A DNA stretch of 64,000 nt. It comes from Hybos culiciformis. Its lineage: Eukaryota; Arthropoda; Insecta; Diptera; Hybotidae. A program made the translations under genes and the position numbers. Shown here one piece after another: positions 32,752 through 45,795 of the stretch. The notes beneath the pieces are model-generated. The model was not told the DNA's origin, searched no databases, and saw nothing but the letters and a program-made list of their open reading frames with translations. Every line of letters begins with the position of its first letter. The stretch's first letter is position 1. The stretch is taken from positions 14,363,829 through 14,427,828 of the forward strand of contig OZ023275.1 of assembly GCA_964007475.1 (NCBI GenBank), given 5' to 3'.

Positions 32752-35700
32752 ATGGCAAATTAGGACCAGATCTTAATTTTTTTTTAAAACATTTGAAACG
32801 ATAATTTTCCGGGAAAAATTAACTTTCTTACCAAACTCAAAAGAAGTTTTTAAATGATATAAGTTAGAATTCGACTGCAGTAGTTCTTTTTTTTTTAGGT
32901 TTTTGATCTATTTGTAATAATAATTTTCAAAAAACGTATTAACGTTTAAGTGTATTATAATGAACCGTAGTGTCATTAAATCTTCCAATTCTTCTATAAT
33001 AAATTTTTAAACAAACTATTTTTATACAAAGAATCAAAAATTGACGTCATCTTGTGTATATTAAAAAAAAAAACTTGATATTGATGAGAAAAAACGAACC
33101 TATAAAAAATAACTTCAGAATATATACATGTACATTATTTATATGTAATTAAATGGAAAAAAAAACATTGTTGAAACATTTTTTTTTTAATGTTGTAACA
33201 TTCGTCTAATATTTCTAAAAAGTACAGTCTGCGCAGTGAAACTCAAATTACCAAAAAATATCCTATCTAAAAAAAAAATTTAAAATTTAAAATATTCATA
33301 CAAGATATAATAACATTTTTATATATATTATATTTTTTAGTACAAACCAGAAAGAAAGCAAAATATGTTCAAAAATAATAAAAAAAAAAAAAAATTAACT
33401 CCATTTTTTTTTTTTTGTTGTCCAGTTTCCTTTCACCTGCCTAAAAATATTACACAGCATATTATTTTTTAAGATAGAGGAACCTTAACTAAGACCAAAC
33501 CTATATTTTTATTAACTTCAATGCACATATTCAAGATTCTTTTTTTGTTTTTTTGTTTTTTTTTTTAAACTTAAATTTCATGGCTAAAACTATAAGAAAA
33601 ATAATGCAATCCATAAAAAAGTAACATTAAATTATTTTGGCATACACATTACTTTTTTATTTTTATTTAATTTTTTTTTGATAAAGCTTAGATTGGGTTC
33701 ATTAATTTAATTTTTTTTATTTGTAAAAATTCGATATTTCTTTTTAAAGCATATTGATATTAAACTTACAATATTTTAATAAGTATATATACATTATATT
33801 GCATGTATTTATAAACAACCGCTTGAATTTCCGTCAGTCTTAAAGTTAATTACCACAAACTTCAAATTCAAACGACTCGAATTGCTCATATTAAATCTAA
33901 GTTTTAATGGCCCCATTATTATAAAGGAAAATTATTATATAAAAAACTAATATATTATTTGGCAATAGAAATAAAATTTTGCATTAATTATTAAAAATAT
34001 AATCAAAATTTTGGTTTCAATCAATTTTTCTAATGAAAAATAAACTACAAGAAATATTTCCTTAATACAAAATGAGTTTCTGAAATTTTTATGTCAAATA
34101 TTGCTATATACTCATACGACCAGATATATTGAAAATTATAAAGGTTGAAACCAATTTTCCTTGTTATGGCATAGCTAATTTTGTTGAAGTCATCCATTAA
34201 TTCGATTTATCTTGCATACAGAGATTATGGCTGCAGTAAGGAGAAATCTGTATACACTGTCCACAAAGCATAATTATATATTTATGTTCCTAATGAAAAC
34301 ACTAAAGATCAATCATTAAAAAATCCAAGCTTATCATATTTGTCATAACGTGATAAGGATAAGCAAAAATTAGCATTTACTCAGGATTGCTTACAAAAAT
34401 GTATGCATATCTGAAAACAAAACCAGATTTCAGGCTTTGGAAGTCAAATAGAATAAATTTCTATAACATACTATCATAAATACAAGGTTTCACTATTTGA
34501 TTTATAAAACAATTGTTATGTTAGGTGCATTAAACATAAAATTTTCAAATCATCCCAATTTATATCGTGCAAGTTTTTCATGATTGCAATTACCAAAAAT
34601 ATATAACTACTCTCTAAAAAAAAAAAATCTAAAAAAAAAAGAAATATCTTAACTGCGTGCGCATGTTTTAATATTATAAAAAAAAAAAAAAGTTTTTACT
34701 TTAGGTTCCCCCCATTTTTTCGTAGAAACCGAAAAATAATGTACCTATATTTTGGAATTTTTTTTTTTTTTATTTTAATTTTCATGTTACATTTTTGGAT
34801 ACAATTTCTATACAATTATTCTGTCTTGTATCAATGAAATATTGTTAAAGAAATTTTATTTTTATTATTAAAAAAATTAATTATAAATTTTAGGCGAATT
34901 CAATAAGCCAGTTTCTAGTATTGTCAGCAACGATATACTAAACTTTTGAATCAATCGACCATCAATCAAAAATTTCTTAATATTGAAATTCGTGAAATCA
35001 GATGAAAACGAGATGTTTATAGTTAATATTTGGCTGGAAATAATTTGGTTATTCTAATGAACTATTCTCAAAAACCAGGATAGTGTAGAAAGAAGAAATT
35101 ATTGTGCTTTGAATCTAAGTTGTAGCTGTATCCGTATAAAAATAAAATTACTTCCGTGAATTTTCCTTGGCCTAAATTTTCTGTATAATATAATAATAAG
35201 GTGTAATAATTTTTATGGAAATATATTCATTAATAATTAAAAATTAAAAAAAAAAAAAACTTTTATAACAACCCCTTAATGTTTCGATTAAATCAATTTT
35301 TTTTTTTTCGTATAATAACTTTTTTTTTCATACAAGGTTTTGCACAAAAAAAAAATGCATTGTCAGCGTAGAAACCTTGCATGATCAAATTGCCCAATCT
35401 CAGATGCATTATATTTTCTTTTGTAGATACTTCATATGCACATACGATTGTTATGTATGTATTCATTACGAAAAATATGTGTATGGCTGCTTTGTTAATG
35501 TTACGACTTATATTTTGTACAAATTTTAAGTCATTTTTCTTATTACTTTTTTTTTTTGGCAAAAAAAATGCATCTTTGCACACTCTATCAACATTAACAT
35601 TATAAAAATATCAAAAGATTTAAATTAAAAACAAGGTTAGTATTAACCAAAAGGAGCTTAATATTATGGCTTTGGTTTGAAAAAATATTGCTGTAATAAA

Positions 35701-36177
35701 ATAAAAATTTTAGTTTAAATTTGTTATAACTTTGAAAAATATTACACTATAGATTATAGATCTATTATTGGCAATATTTTACATACGTATAATATTTGCA
35801 GTTTTATGTTTTGTATTGATCTATTTATTAAGAATGTTAGTAATGTGACGGATTTTAAATTGGCAAACTGATAGTTCCATTATCTGATTTACAAATTTAT
35901 TTCTATCCAGTACTTTATATAAATGTTCTAAATATCCGTAATCAACTTCCTGAAACAAGCGCAAAAAACTTGACAGATAATATTATAAACAATTTTGGAT
36001 CTAAAAATGACTAATTTTTTCATCCAATATAAGCTTGGCAGGCTAAATAATTGAATTTCTTCCTGTACCTAGCGATGAGTTTCTTTTAGTTATAATATTA
36101 CTTTTATTTTAGAGTTTTAAAAAAGTCAAGATTTGTATTTATTAATTACAATAAAAATAAACTTCAAAAAGTGCCAA
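32752..36177. other. Non-coding AT-rich stretch
   Basis: No supported gene. Opposed open frames at 35293-35605 overlap on both strands. The minus one (96 codons, with VSTKENIMHLRLGNLIMQGF) is the least A/T-simple, but it has no recognised domain and begins inside A-rich DNA. On the minus strand TTTCTCCTTACTGCAG near 34217-34232 is a good acceptor sequence, but only about 14 open codons follow it. Confidence 0.5.
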
Positions 36178-36247
36178 ATTTTGACATTAAACATTAATAT
36201 CATTATAATCCTCTGTACTTTACTGCGCTATCCTTAACCAAACTCAG

Positions 36248-36322
36248 GGGATAAATATAGCTTTCTTTAACCTCCATGTCGTCCAAGCCAAACAGCACAA
36301 AGCGCTAATTGGGAACTCTTAA
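36248..36322 (+). CDS. Candidate exon or retroelement fragment, unknown product
   Basis: Within a GC-rich island (about 36205-36376), a splice-acceptor-like CTTAACCAAACTCAG ends at 36247. It is followed by 24 open codons and TAA at 36320-36322, beginning GINIAFFNLHVVQAKQHKAL. Codon-position GC is about 13/24, 6/24 and 12/24, coding-like at positions 1 and 2. The same frame is in fact open back to about 36209. The pattern IxxxNLxxxxAxxxxL loosely resembles the start of some non-LTR retrotransposon endonuclease domains, so a dead retroelement fragment is as likely as a host exon. No downstream continuation was recognised. Confidence 0.25.
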   Translation, partial: GINIAFFNLHVVQAKQHKALIGNS

Positions 36323-37897
36323 AGCAAGATGCAGTTACATTATAACTTCAATAGACCACCAACTATGTTCTCCTAGGAAAAAAGTATATTAGCTTAGTTT
36401 TATATTTTCAAATTTTTAAGGATTTTACAACAAAAATAGGAATATCTATTGCCTCTTATACTAAATATTGAAATATTAAATTATGAAGATAATGCAAATA
36501 AAAACTGAATTGTTGAAACACCAATTGAGAAAACTTTTTCCAAGAAATATGTTTCTTATTTTTTTTTTTCTTATTTTATTGCAAGTTTTTAACGTACCTA
36601 TATAAGTAAACTAATAATAAAGAGATAGATGGAATCATTTATCTTATTTGTAAAAAAAAAAACTATATGTATATAAAAAAAAATACCCAAATATACTCGT
36701 TTTTACGCGATGCAAGCTTAGTTTCGTAACAAAAAAAAAAACAAAAAAGAAAAGTAGACATTAATCCTTAAAAAAATTATCAAAAAAAAAAAAAAAAACA
36801 AAAAATGTACGCTTGGTGAAAAAATATCTAAAGTAAAGATTTTGTTTTTTTTTAATGTTATTATATTTTTTATTTTTTTTTTCTTCAGCTTGGATAATAA
36901 AAAATGCATAAAAGATATGTTTTTTTAAGTTATTCATTTTTTTTTTTTTTTTGTTTTTTTTTTGTGGGCAAAGTTTTTTGTTTCCTTGGGCTTGCATTGA
37001 CTTTGTAATTTGTGCAATTCATTCTCTATGTAGGTCGTGATGCAATTCGATACATTTGAAAATTAAAAATAATAAAAAAAAAAAACCTAAAATTCTTTTT
37101 TTTTTTTAAGTTAAAGGCAAATAATGCCAAAATTTTTTGTTTTTTTTGGGGATAATAAAAGAAGAGAAATCTTTATGTTTTGAAATTTTATTTTGATATG
37201 TTTTTATTTTTAAAATTTTTTTTTTTTGGTCATAGGATATGGCTAAATTTATGTTTTGGGGCAGTTAAAAAGGTTTTATTCAATAGTTTTGTTTTTAGTT
37301 CAAAATTACGAAATTTTTATATCACTCTAAAACAAAAAGTTGCAAGTTTGGAGCAAATTTTAATGAAATGTTTGATAGTTTGTTATAAGTATATTACATA
37401 TACCTATAATTTCAAACTGATATAGATTAGGCATAAAATTATGTAATATTTTGAACAATTTTGGACAAAAATGTATTCCTAGCTTAAATTAACCATAAAA
37501 TAGAAAAATGGAAAATTAAAATAATTTTTAAATAATTTTAATAAATCAATATTATCATTCAAGGATAAATCTCTGTCTTATACTATACCTACATATACTT
37601 ACACTATATTGATACTATATGCTCATATTATACTTATACTTGTATTCTTGTACTATAAAAAAACAAAATTTCTGAAACACTTTAGTTTTATTTATTTTTT
37701 GAAGTTGATCAATCAAAATGAAAAAAAACCAACTTTCGACAAAAAATATTTACATATTTGTATACCTCAAAAATGTGGAAACGTAGCTTTTACACTTAAT
37801 GACTTTGTCATTTCTATTACGAAAAAAGTAATATTTATTACAATAATCCATTATTTTTGTCCTATTATTAATATTTTTTATCAAAATACAGGAATGC

Positions 37898-37973
37898 TGT
37901 GGTTTACAACAAACCACAAGCTATTAACTATCAGCATAAATGAAGAATACACAAACCATCTTTGTGTATTCTT
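37898..37973. repeat. Two adjacent perfect hairpins
   Basis: TGTGGTTT (37898-37905) pairs with AAACCACA (37911-37918) over a 5-nt loop. 24 nt later AAGAATACACAAA (37943-37955) pairs with TTTGTGTATTCTT (37961-37973), a 13-bp perfect stem, also over a 5-nt loop. Either could be a cruciform or RNA hairpin; neither has the length of a typical microRNA precursor. Confidence 0.6.
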
Positions 37974-39978
37974 AATCTATGCTATCAGTTAATTGAATTT
38001 CCTTGATATTCGAAACCTTTTTACAAGTATTTTCTCTTAATTTCCTTCTTTCACATTGTATGATTTATAGCCACAGTGATACGAACGTCATTCTTTTAGA
38101 AACATGAATCAAATTTTCTAGGAAAATAGGCTTATTAAATTAGTTAAATTTGTCGTAGATTAACCACAAATTGCTACTTTTATCGTATATATATACGATA
38201 TACTCATTAATTTTAACCTTTGTTGGTTAAATTTAAAAACAAATTCTGTACAGATAGTGAAAGCCTAAAGTATAATTAACTATCGAAACCGAATTTTTAA
38301 ATAAAAAAGATTATAGAATCTATAAAAAAAATACTCTATATCTATACTATATGTAATACCTAATACGTGATTTAAACTGGAGCCACACCTATTTAGAGCT
38401 TGTTTCACATATTTTATGTATTTAAAATTTTGTACATAATGTATAACATACTATGTATAGTACACATCTAAAAATCATTAGTTATTTTTATGTTATTATC
38501 TATACTTAAAAAAAATAAGTGCAATGATCTTTTCATTCTATTTTTTGGATATTTTTGCAACAAATACACTCATATTCTTATAAGAATCTACAAAGAATTT
38601 TATTTTTATTTTTTTTATTTTTTTAATATAAAACATACATATTTAGTATGTATTTTTGAAAAAAAAAATGTTTTTTTTTAAAATTCATTGCATTTGTTAT
38701 GATTCGAATAGAAGAACGCGCGAGGATTTGCAGTCAATAACCCTTTTCCAGTTTTTGTCAGCAAAAATGCAGAGCTAAAAAATTTTGGCTTTTTGTTTTT
38801 GTTTTTGTTTTTTTTTTTATTTGCGCATTAACAAAAAATAATAACAAATGATTCTTTCTAGAATTAAATTTTTGGTAAAATGGTAAATTGAGCTTGAAAT
38901 TACGACAAAGCGGTATTTCAATATAGCTTTAGCGGATAATTAAACTTTCTGTTGCAGAGATGTTGCTCCATCACGATTAAATCGCAGAGTATGTCCTCCA
39001 TCACGAAACAATCACTCTAATGAATATATTTAAATCTAAACTTGATCTTGGAGCATAGTGTTATATGCAGATAAACTAAACACATCATGATTCAAACATA
39101 CCATTAAAGTTGCCTAAATATTTATTCGATTGATCTATACTCGATCGTCCAATGGTGTTATATTCAAATTGATCTTGTAAACTAAACATATCATGAATTT
39201 CAGAATTTGACTATGATCTGAAATCGTCATTCTTGGTTCATTCTTTTTCAAAGTACATATTCTTCTAACTTTTCAACTTTGTTTAATTTATGAGTAATAT
39301 GTGCAATATTTTTTTTTTCTTTTAAATTTATTTGTGAAATTCCTTTTTAATCTTCAGAAAATACGTCACTACTATTCAATAATTAACATATAACTCATGA
39401 CTTTAATTAAATGTCAGCTATAAATTTTTATTTGACAAACAAACAAATTCAGGTTATTAATAAAGATTCTGAAGAAATTATCCAAGTATGAAGAATATAA
39501 CAAGAACGAGTCAGTTTTAAAAAACTAAAAAAAAAAAAAAAAACTAAAAAAAAAATAATAATAAAAAACACAAAAAACTAATATTTTGAAGAACGGTCTT
39601 TGAACCACAATAATGTAATTTTATAGACCTTAAAAGCATAGTCCATATTTATATACTATATAATACATAGAATTTCAATGTGCATATAAAAAATGCAAAA
39701 AAAAAAACATTAACACAACCCCGTAAATTTTTGCGCGGCTTAATCTCAGAAATACTTAGTTGATTTGATCATAATAAAAATTTAATTTAATATTTGAGAA
39801 AAATAAAATACTAAGAACAAACATACTTTTTTTTTCTAGAACTAACAAGGTGCTTTTTTGCATGAGTTCTAATGTTCTAAAATTGAATTTTGTATTAAAA
39901 TTATTTTCCAATATCTTTTTTTGGACACAAAAAAAATTATGAAGAACTTTTCCGAACTAAAAGTTAAAATTTAAGTCT

Positions 39979-40029
39979 TTACTTGTTTTAAACACATATT
40001 TACTTGTTTTAAACACACATATTTACTTG
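39979..40029. repeat. Short tandem duplication, about 21-23 nt unit
   Basis: TTTACTTGTTTTAAACACA occurs twice in succession, followed by a partial third TTTACTTGT. Confidence 0.75.
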
Positions 40030-42444
40030 TATAATGTCTATCGAGAACTATAAATGAATTACGTTTCAATCTACAATATCGTCAACCGAAATGAATTTGA
40101 GACTTCTTAAATTTAATTTGTTAAATAGCAACCAATTCTTCAGCCAACAAATCTACATTTTCATAGTTTAATTAAAACAAAACAACAAAATAACTTGTCG
40201 TGCTTGAATCGAACTGAGTAGAATCATTACTTAGTATAATATTACAATTCTCACATATTCAATACAATGCACCAAAATTTAACTTAATCCTAGTCACCTT
40301 GTAAAATCTTAAAGTAAAATACTGATAGAGTAACCCCTCTAGCCTTATAGCAAAAAAAAAAATGCATATTTCCAGTTTTTAGCTAACAAAATATTGTAGA
40401 GAACCTTTCTTGCCCCCTTTCTTCTTAAACTTGATTGAATTACAAAATTTTCCTAACAATTTGTTAACCTACACACGTTGCTAGACATCCAAGGGGAATC
40501 TTGCTTACCAATACATATGGATCAAGCAAAGAAAAAAAGTTATTTTTTTTTATTTTTGGCAATTTATTTCAAAATTTGGCAATATTATGTATGTAAATAC
40601 ATAATATAATGATGGAAAAAAAAGTTTCGTTAAGTTTATTACACATGTGTAGTATCAAAATTTTTTTGTATATTGGGGAATTAAAAAAAACTTACGTGAC
40701 TGCTTATATGTATGTACAGCAGGCATGTATCTGAAAGGTTTCAATCAAAAGAGAATGCCGAAAATAATATATAAATAAAAAAAAAAAAATTATAAATTAA
40801 GTAAAACTTATTTAATTGTAAAAGTCAATGGAGCTGCATGAAAAATAACTCAAAATAGTACACCATAAAAAATTATGCTTTTAACACTAATCTTATACCA
40901 TGTGTGCATAGAAATTTCGAAAGTTTTACGATATCAAAAGGGTGAAAGATTACATCTTACATCCAAGCTATTATCGTATATATGCTTTTCTATATACGAT
41001 TTAAAAATTTTTAACTATTAAGAACTACTACTCTACTAATTAAAATTTACTTGAAGTATATTTAGATTTTAAAATTTTAATGGCAGCAATAAAGGATGGT
41101 CGAATCATATTTTAGTTGTTGCTTGTTCCTCAACTTAATTACTTCAAGTAAATGCTTTTATTTAATCATATACATATAATTATCAAAAATATAGGGCTTA
41201 AATATTTTACTAAATATATGAATAATATATGTAAGTCCTTTAAGATAATTTATTAATATCTCAAATACAAAAAAAAAAAATTGTTTTTTCTATTTAACAT
41301 ATTATATTCACGGTATATTGATTCATGGAAAATTATTTTTTCAAATAATATATATAATTTTCGCTACAGACACCATAATTTTACTTTTGAATGCAGCAAC
41401 ATTACAACAAAATGTTAAAAAAACAAAAAAATATTTATAAAAATTTTCCTGGAATGAGATTCTTCTAACGTGTATATTTTTATTACAACAATAATTTCAG
41501 TGAATGAAATAAAAATAGAACAAAATGAAATAAATAGAAATTTTTATTTTTTTATTTTTTATTTTTTTTATTTTAAATTAAATATACATAAAAGGTAGAT
41601 TTAAAAAAATAAAATAACCATAATAGTCAGAATCAAATATAAAATTCAATTACCCGTATAACCCAATTAATCCATTTAATTAATAGAATATACTTTTGAC
41701 TTGTAAAGATGATAACAGACTATATTTGTTTATCACATTTAGTTAATACAATATCTTTTAGCATAGCATGAGGAAGTTAATAAATTATGAATGTTACTAT
41801 ATAAAAAATTAATTGATGTACAAATATTTTCTTCTAAGAAGCCTTAAGTATCTGCATTAGTTAATTTGCTAAGAAAATGTTAAAATGAAAAAGTTACTAA
41901 GAAAATGTTGAATATGAAGCCTCAGATAATATAGAATTACAGCTTACGAAGTCACATTAGTTCAATTTGGGGAAACAATATTATTGTTGTAAAATTTTAT
42001 TAAATACAAGTATATTAACATAAGAATGAATATATTATTTAAATAAAAATATGTTAAATGGGTTAATAATTCCTATAATCACACCTATTCCTTTTATTTC
42101 CGAAATATTACGATTATTATAAAAATGCAAATGATGTATGTTTTTTAAAGCCTCATAAATATATAACTTATATTTGTGTATATTTGAATTGAATAAAGTC
42201 ACCTATGTTTTGTGCAATGACATTGTCTTTTATTGGAATTAGTTGAAAATTCGTTACACATTCAAAATAATGAAGATTAATATTATGTGTAATATGTATA
42301 AAATCTGAGAATGGTTACAATATGGTTACAACTCCGGATTTCGAAGTAACTTTTTCATGGAAACAAAAGTCTGTTTCCCTGTAAAGTAATCAAATAAGTA
42401 TTAGATTAAGTATTATAATGTGCGCTAAACAATGTAAATTGTGT

Positions 42445-42545
42445 TTCTAACAGCCTTAAATACCTTTAACCAACATATTTGCATATAAGACTCTCGCACT
42501 TTGGCATATTGCACCATGGCTGGGAGTGAAATCAAGGGTTAATTT
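42445..42545. other. GC-rich island, possible exon or repeat relic
   Basis: TCTCGCACTTTGGCATATTG and CACCATGGCTGGGAGTGAAA stand out by composition. Minus strand: about 34 codons open (LDFTPSHGAICQSARVLYAN then MLVKGI and a stop). Plus strand: about 31 codons open (YKTLALWHIAPWLGVKSRV). Codon-position GC does not decide between strands. No clear splice sites bracket it. Function unknown. Confidence 0.3.
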
Positions 42546-43800
42546 TTTTTTTGTTTTACATTCAATATAAAACTGAAATTGTTTTAGAAGTGAATTTTTT
42601 TTAATTAATTAAAAGCAAACTATCAAACGTTATTTTAAGTACATACATAAGTATACTTTAATTTAATCAATTTGAAGAGATTAGATATTCGAAAAAAAAA
42701 AAGCAAAAATTAGATTAATTAAAATTTATTAAAAACAAAACTTATTCAAAAAAATCCCTTAATCCCAATATTTATAATTTTTATAATCATATCACAGAAG
42801 TATCTGTGTATATAAAAGAATAAACAAAAACTTTTTGTACCTAGTTCTTTTCGTCCTGTGAAAATATTTTTTTTAATTTTTTTATTATGTACAACATCAA
42901 ACATGCATTTTTTCAAAAAAAAATTTTGCTTTTTTATTTCTTTTTAGAAAAAGAATTTCACATACAATTAAAAAGGAAAAAAAAAAATATTATTATTATT
43001 TTTTTTGCACGCATACAATAAGGCTAAAAGAGCCCATAATAATCTATATAGATATTTATAAACATATTTGTATATATAGATATGTTTATAGTTTACGTTT
43101 TTATTAAAAAAAAAATAAAATAAAAAATAAAAAATAAAAATGCATTATTGATATACGCATATTCTATATGTGCCGTCCGTCGTTGTTTTTTTTTTTTTTT
43201 TTTAATAATGATTTTTATATTTTTTGCTGTTTATCGCACTAAACATGTTGTCGATTCCCTCACACTGCAGCTGCGGTGTCAAATTTTATATCGGTTGTCT
43301 ATTTGTTCTTCCTCTTTTTTGCCAAATCTTTTTTTTTCCAATTTTTTTTTTTAAATTTTTTTTAATTTTTTATTTTATTTTATTTTTTTTTATTTTTAAA
43401 TATAAAAATATAAACATAAAATATACACATAAATGCAAAACATAAAAAAAAAAAGTCAAATTCAGGTTCATTTTTTTTATTTATTTTTTTTCAAATGTCC
43501 TTAAATGCACTGTAAGAAAATTTTGTGCAGAAAAATTAACAATTTTCTATTTAATGTGAAGAATGAAGTCAAGGAAAAGTTATATACCTGAAATTGAGGA
43601 AAAGATATATTTGTGAATATCCTTAATGATAACAATTTTTAAAGCTTTTTATTTTATTTATTCTGGTTTATATAAAGTTATTATAAAAGGAGTTTTTGAA
43701 ATAAAGCATTTTGTTGAAATTGTTTAGAATGTATTATTTAAGTTCAAATTAAGTTCACATTTTGCTCAAAAATCTACTTGAGTTATTAAAATGTAAATGA
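42546..43800. other. Non-coding AT-rich stretch with a small GC patch
   Basis: A GC patch near 43225-43300 includes the near-palindrome CACACTGCAGCTGCGGTGTC (43260-43279). A plus-strand frame there reads YRTKHVVDSLTLQLRCQILY but has no acceptor. Otherwise only T runs and A-rich tracts. Confidence 0.45.
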
Positions 43801-43907
43801 TTAGAATGGGGACCTTGAATCAATATTTTCTCCAAATAGGTTATGAGTAATATTCAAAAGCAAATAACCTTGTCGAGCTTCCACTATCAGTACAGCATAT
43901 CTAGCGC
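43801..43907 (-). CDS. Candidate terminal exon, unknown product
   Basis: On the minus strand GAAATTTACAG ends at 43908 and is followed by two bases, 34 open codons and TAA at 43801-43803, starting ARYAVLIVEARQGYLLLNIT. Hand-counted codon-position GC is about 18/34, 12/34 and 8/34, the strongest first-to-third gradient among the candidates. Upstream on the same strand and in the same frame lies another open run (44112 to 43918, ending KWEDVMNIDFKKVC, then TAG). Either the TAG lies in an intron ending at 43908, or this is a pseudogene with one in-frame stop. No domain recognised, and no neighbour tells its role. Confidence 0.33.
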
Positions 43908-43917
43908 CTGTAAATTT

Positions 43918-44112
43918 CTAGCAGACCTTTTTAAAGTCTATATTCATAACATCTTCCCATTTCATGCTAATTATAATTTTGCCATTTAATATTAACACAT
44001 ATAATAGCAATATTATATCCTTAGCTGAATTTTGTTCAACGCATTGAATCAATGCTATTTTCATTAAGTGCAAAAGAGAATTCTCATTTAAAAAAAAAAT
44101 AAAAATTTTCAT
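43918..44112 (-). pseudogene. Open frame in phase with 43801-43907, ends in TAG
   Basis: 64 codons from an ATG at 44110-44112, including IQCVEQNSAKDIILLLYVLI, closed by TAG at 43918-43920. The frame resumes unbroken after the stop into the 43801-43907 candidate. Second-position GC is low (about 8/42 over the distal part), as in hydrophobic proteins. Read together the two pieces would make about 100 codons with one stop. This suggests either a decayed gene or a chance pairing; no homology is recognised. Confidence 0.2.
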
Positions 44113-45370
44113 ACTTTTTTAAACGTTCATTTCATTTTTTTGCAATGATTTTTTTCATTTTTTTTTTGACCAAGAGGCTAACTTAATGTATATTTATTTA
44201 ACAACCATCAATACACAGGCCTATTTATATATATACACTTTCTATGAGCAATTTTGGTTATATTTCATCATTATAATAATGATTGTAGTTGTTGCTTATA
44301 TGAGTAGAAATTTTTTATATTTTTTTTTTATGTTTTTTTTTTATGTTTATGTTTATTTCCTTGCAATACAGAAAATTAGTATTATAATATAGAAAAACAT
44401 TGAGGTTTATAATATATATAAAAAATATAATAGTTATTACAGTTTATGAGTAAAATCTTCTATATTATAGGCCTACGAATAGTAATCAATCATAATCGAA
44501 GAAGAAGAATATCTTAAAGTTAAGAAGAAAATAAATGTTAAGTTAACAGAATGTTAAGATAAGAAAATGTTAAGATAACAGAGAAACAAATAAGGTATGT
44601 ATTATGTTTTGGTTTTTTTTAGAATTGAAAATTGTACTCAAAATAAACCTTAAAATAGAATTAAAAAACAAAAATTCTAATTATCGAATTAAGGAATTTT
44701 GTTCAAAAATTCAACTTTATACAATATTATTATATAGAAAACTATTCTGTAAATATCATAATTCAATTATTGATTGTTATGATATACGTATACATATATG
44801 TATTTTCAAAGGATACAAAGTATGTTATAATATTTTATTTACCAAAAAAATAAAAAATAATAAAAAAAACAAAACAAAATTTTTATTCTATTTATTTTTT
44901 TTTTTATTTATTATTATTTTTTATTTTTATTATTATTATTATTATTTTTTGTTTATACCTATGTACAGAGAAAAAAATTTCAACAAGACAAACCGATAAT
45001 ACAACAACAAAAAACCAAAAAAAAAAAAAAATATTAAAAAAAAATTGCGAATAAAAATAAACTTTTTTTATTTTTTTTTTCCGAAAAAAAAACCATACAT
45101 TTTTTATCGATAGGATAGTGGACTTTTTTTTTTTTGTATGTTTTGGATCACATTATAACATTTTTTTTTTATATATTTTTTTTTATATTCTTTTCCTTTT
45201 TTTTTCTTTTGAAATTATTTTTGACTGAAGCTTTTTCGACTCTATTTTTGTGCATTTTCATTTCGATCTTCAAAGTAATTAAATCCTAATAACGGTTAAA
45301 AGCAATTAACGGTAGAAAAATCATTTTTATTTTTTGGTTAGTAGGAAAAGTTAAAAAAAAAGAAAAGAAA
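44113..45370. other. Non-coding AT-rich stretch with a 16-nt tandem repeat
   Basis: Three near-copies of a GTTAAGATAA(C/G)A.. unit lie at 44536-44584. The plus-strand frame 44604-44999 is Lys/Asn/Phe/Tyr low-complexity and ends in an (ATT)n-encoded tyrosine run, so it is not called. Confidence 0.5.
44536..44584. repeat. 16-nt tandem repeat, three units
   Basis: Units GTTAAGTTAACAGAAT, GTTAAGATAAGAAAAT and GTTAAGATAACAGAG follow one another. Confidence 0.7.
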
Positions 45371-45795
45371 TCAGTTTTCATGTGAAAAATTTTTTTATTT
45401 AGTTTTTTTTTAAACTCTCTAAAGCTAAGTTTTAAAAATATTAAATATAAAGAAATAAATGTAAGAAAACGAAAAAAAGAAAAAATATTTGCAGAAAAAT
45501 TTTTAATTTAAAAAATCCGAAAAAAAACATTAAAAAGGTATTTTGAAAATTTATAAGAATTTCAAACAAAAATTAAAATTTTCTTTTTATTTGAAAATGT
45601 AAAAAAAAAAAAAATGTTATTCAAAAATTTTTAGATAATTAAAAAATTAGATAAAAAAAAAAATTAGTTAAAAAAAAAAAAATAAAAATATTATTGAAAA
45701 TATTTTAAAGAAAAAACCAAACAAAGTTTAAAGTGAATTTTTAATTGAAAACCTTGAAGTTAAAAAAAAAAGCCGCCAAAATTGTTCGCGTTAAG
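45371..45795 (+). other. Possible non-coding first exon (5' UTR) ending at a consensus donor
   Basis: The sequence is A-rich, purine-biased and free of long T runs in its second half, ending GCCGCCAAAATTGTTCGCGTTAAG|GTAAGTGTG. AAG|GTAAGT at 45793-45801 is a perfect 5' splice site. TCAGTT at 45371-45376 matches the insect initiator consensus and gives a plausible start, though no TATA or DPE element is evident. Long A-rich leaders followed by large first introns are common in fly developmental and neuronal genes. If correct, a gene would run rightward with at least 18 kb of intron in the window. I see no matching acceptor and coding exon on plus. Confidence 0.3.

Larger units (their letters stand above)
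36323..42444. other. Non-coding AT-rich stretch with hairpins and a tandem duplication
   Basis: Two adjacent small hairpins lie at 37898-37973, an ATCGTATATATATACGAT palindrome near 38182-38199, and a 21-nt tandem duplication (ACTTGTTTTAAACACA units) at about 39979-40029. A 127-codon plus-strand frame at 37609-37992 spans the hairpins and has no recognised domain. No RNA gene is seen. Confidence 0.5.

Noticed and set aside
35293..35605. Overlapping minus (96-codon) and plus (74-codon) frames
   Set aside because: Both cross homopolymers, no splice signals bracket them, and neither shows a domain.
37609..37992. Plus-strand open frame of about 127 codons
   Set aside because: AT-codon composition, no domain, and it spans two DNA hairpins unrelated to coding.
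44604..44999. Plus-strand open frame of about 131 codons
   Set aside because: Low-complexity Lys/Asn/Ile/Phe/Tyr ending in a tyrosine run encoded by an ATT microsatellite.
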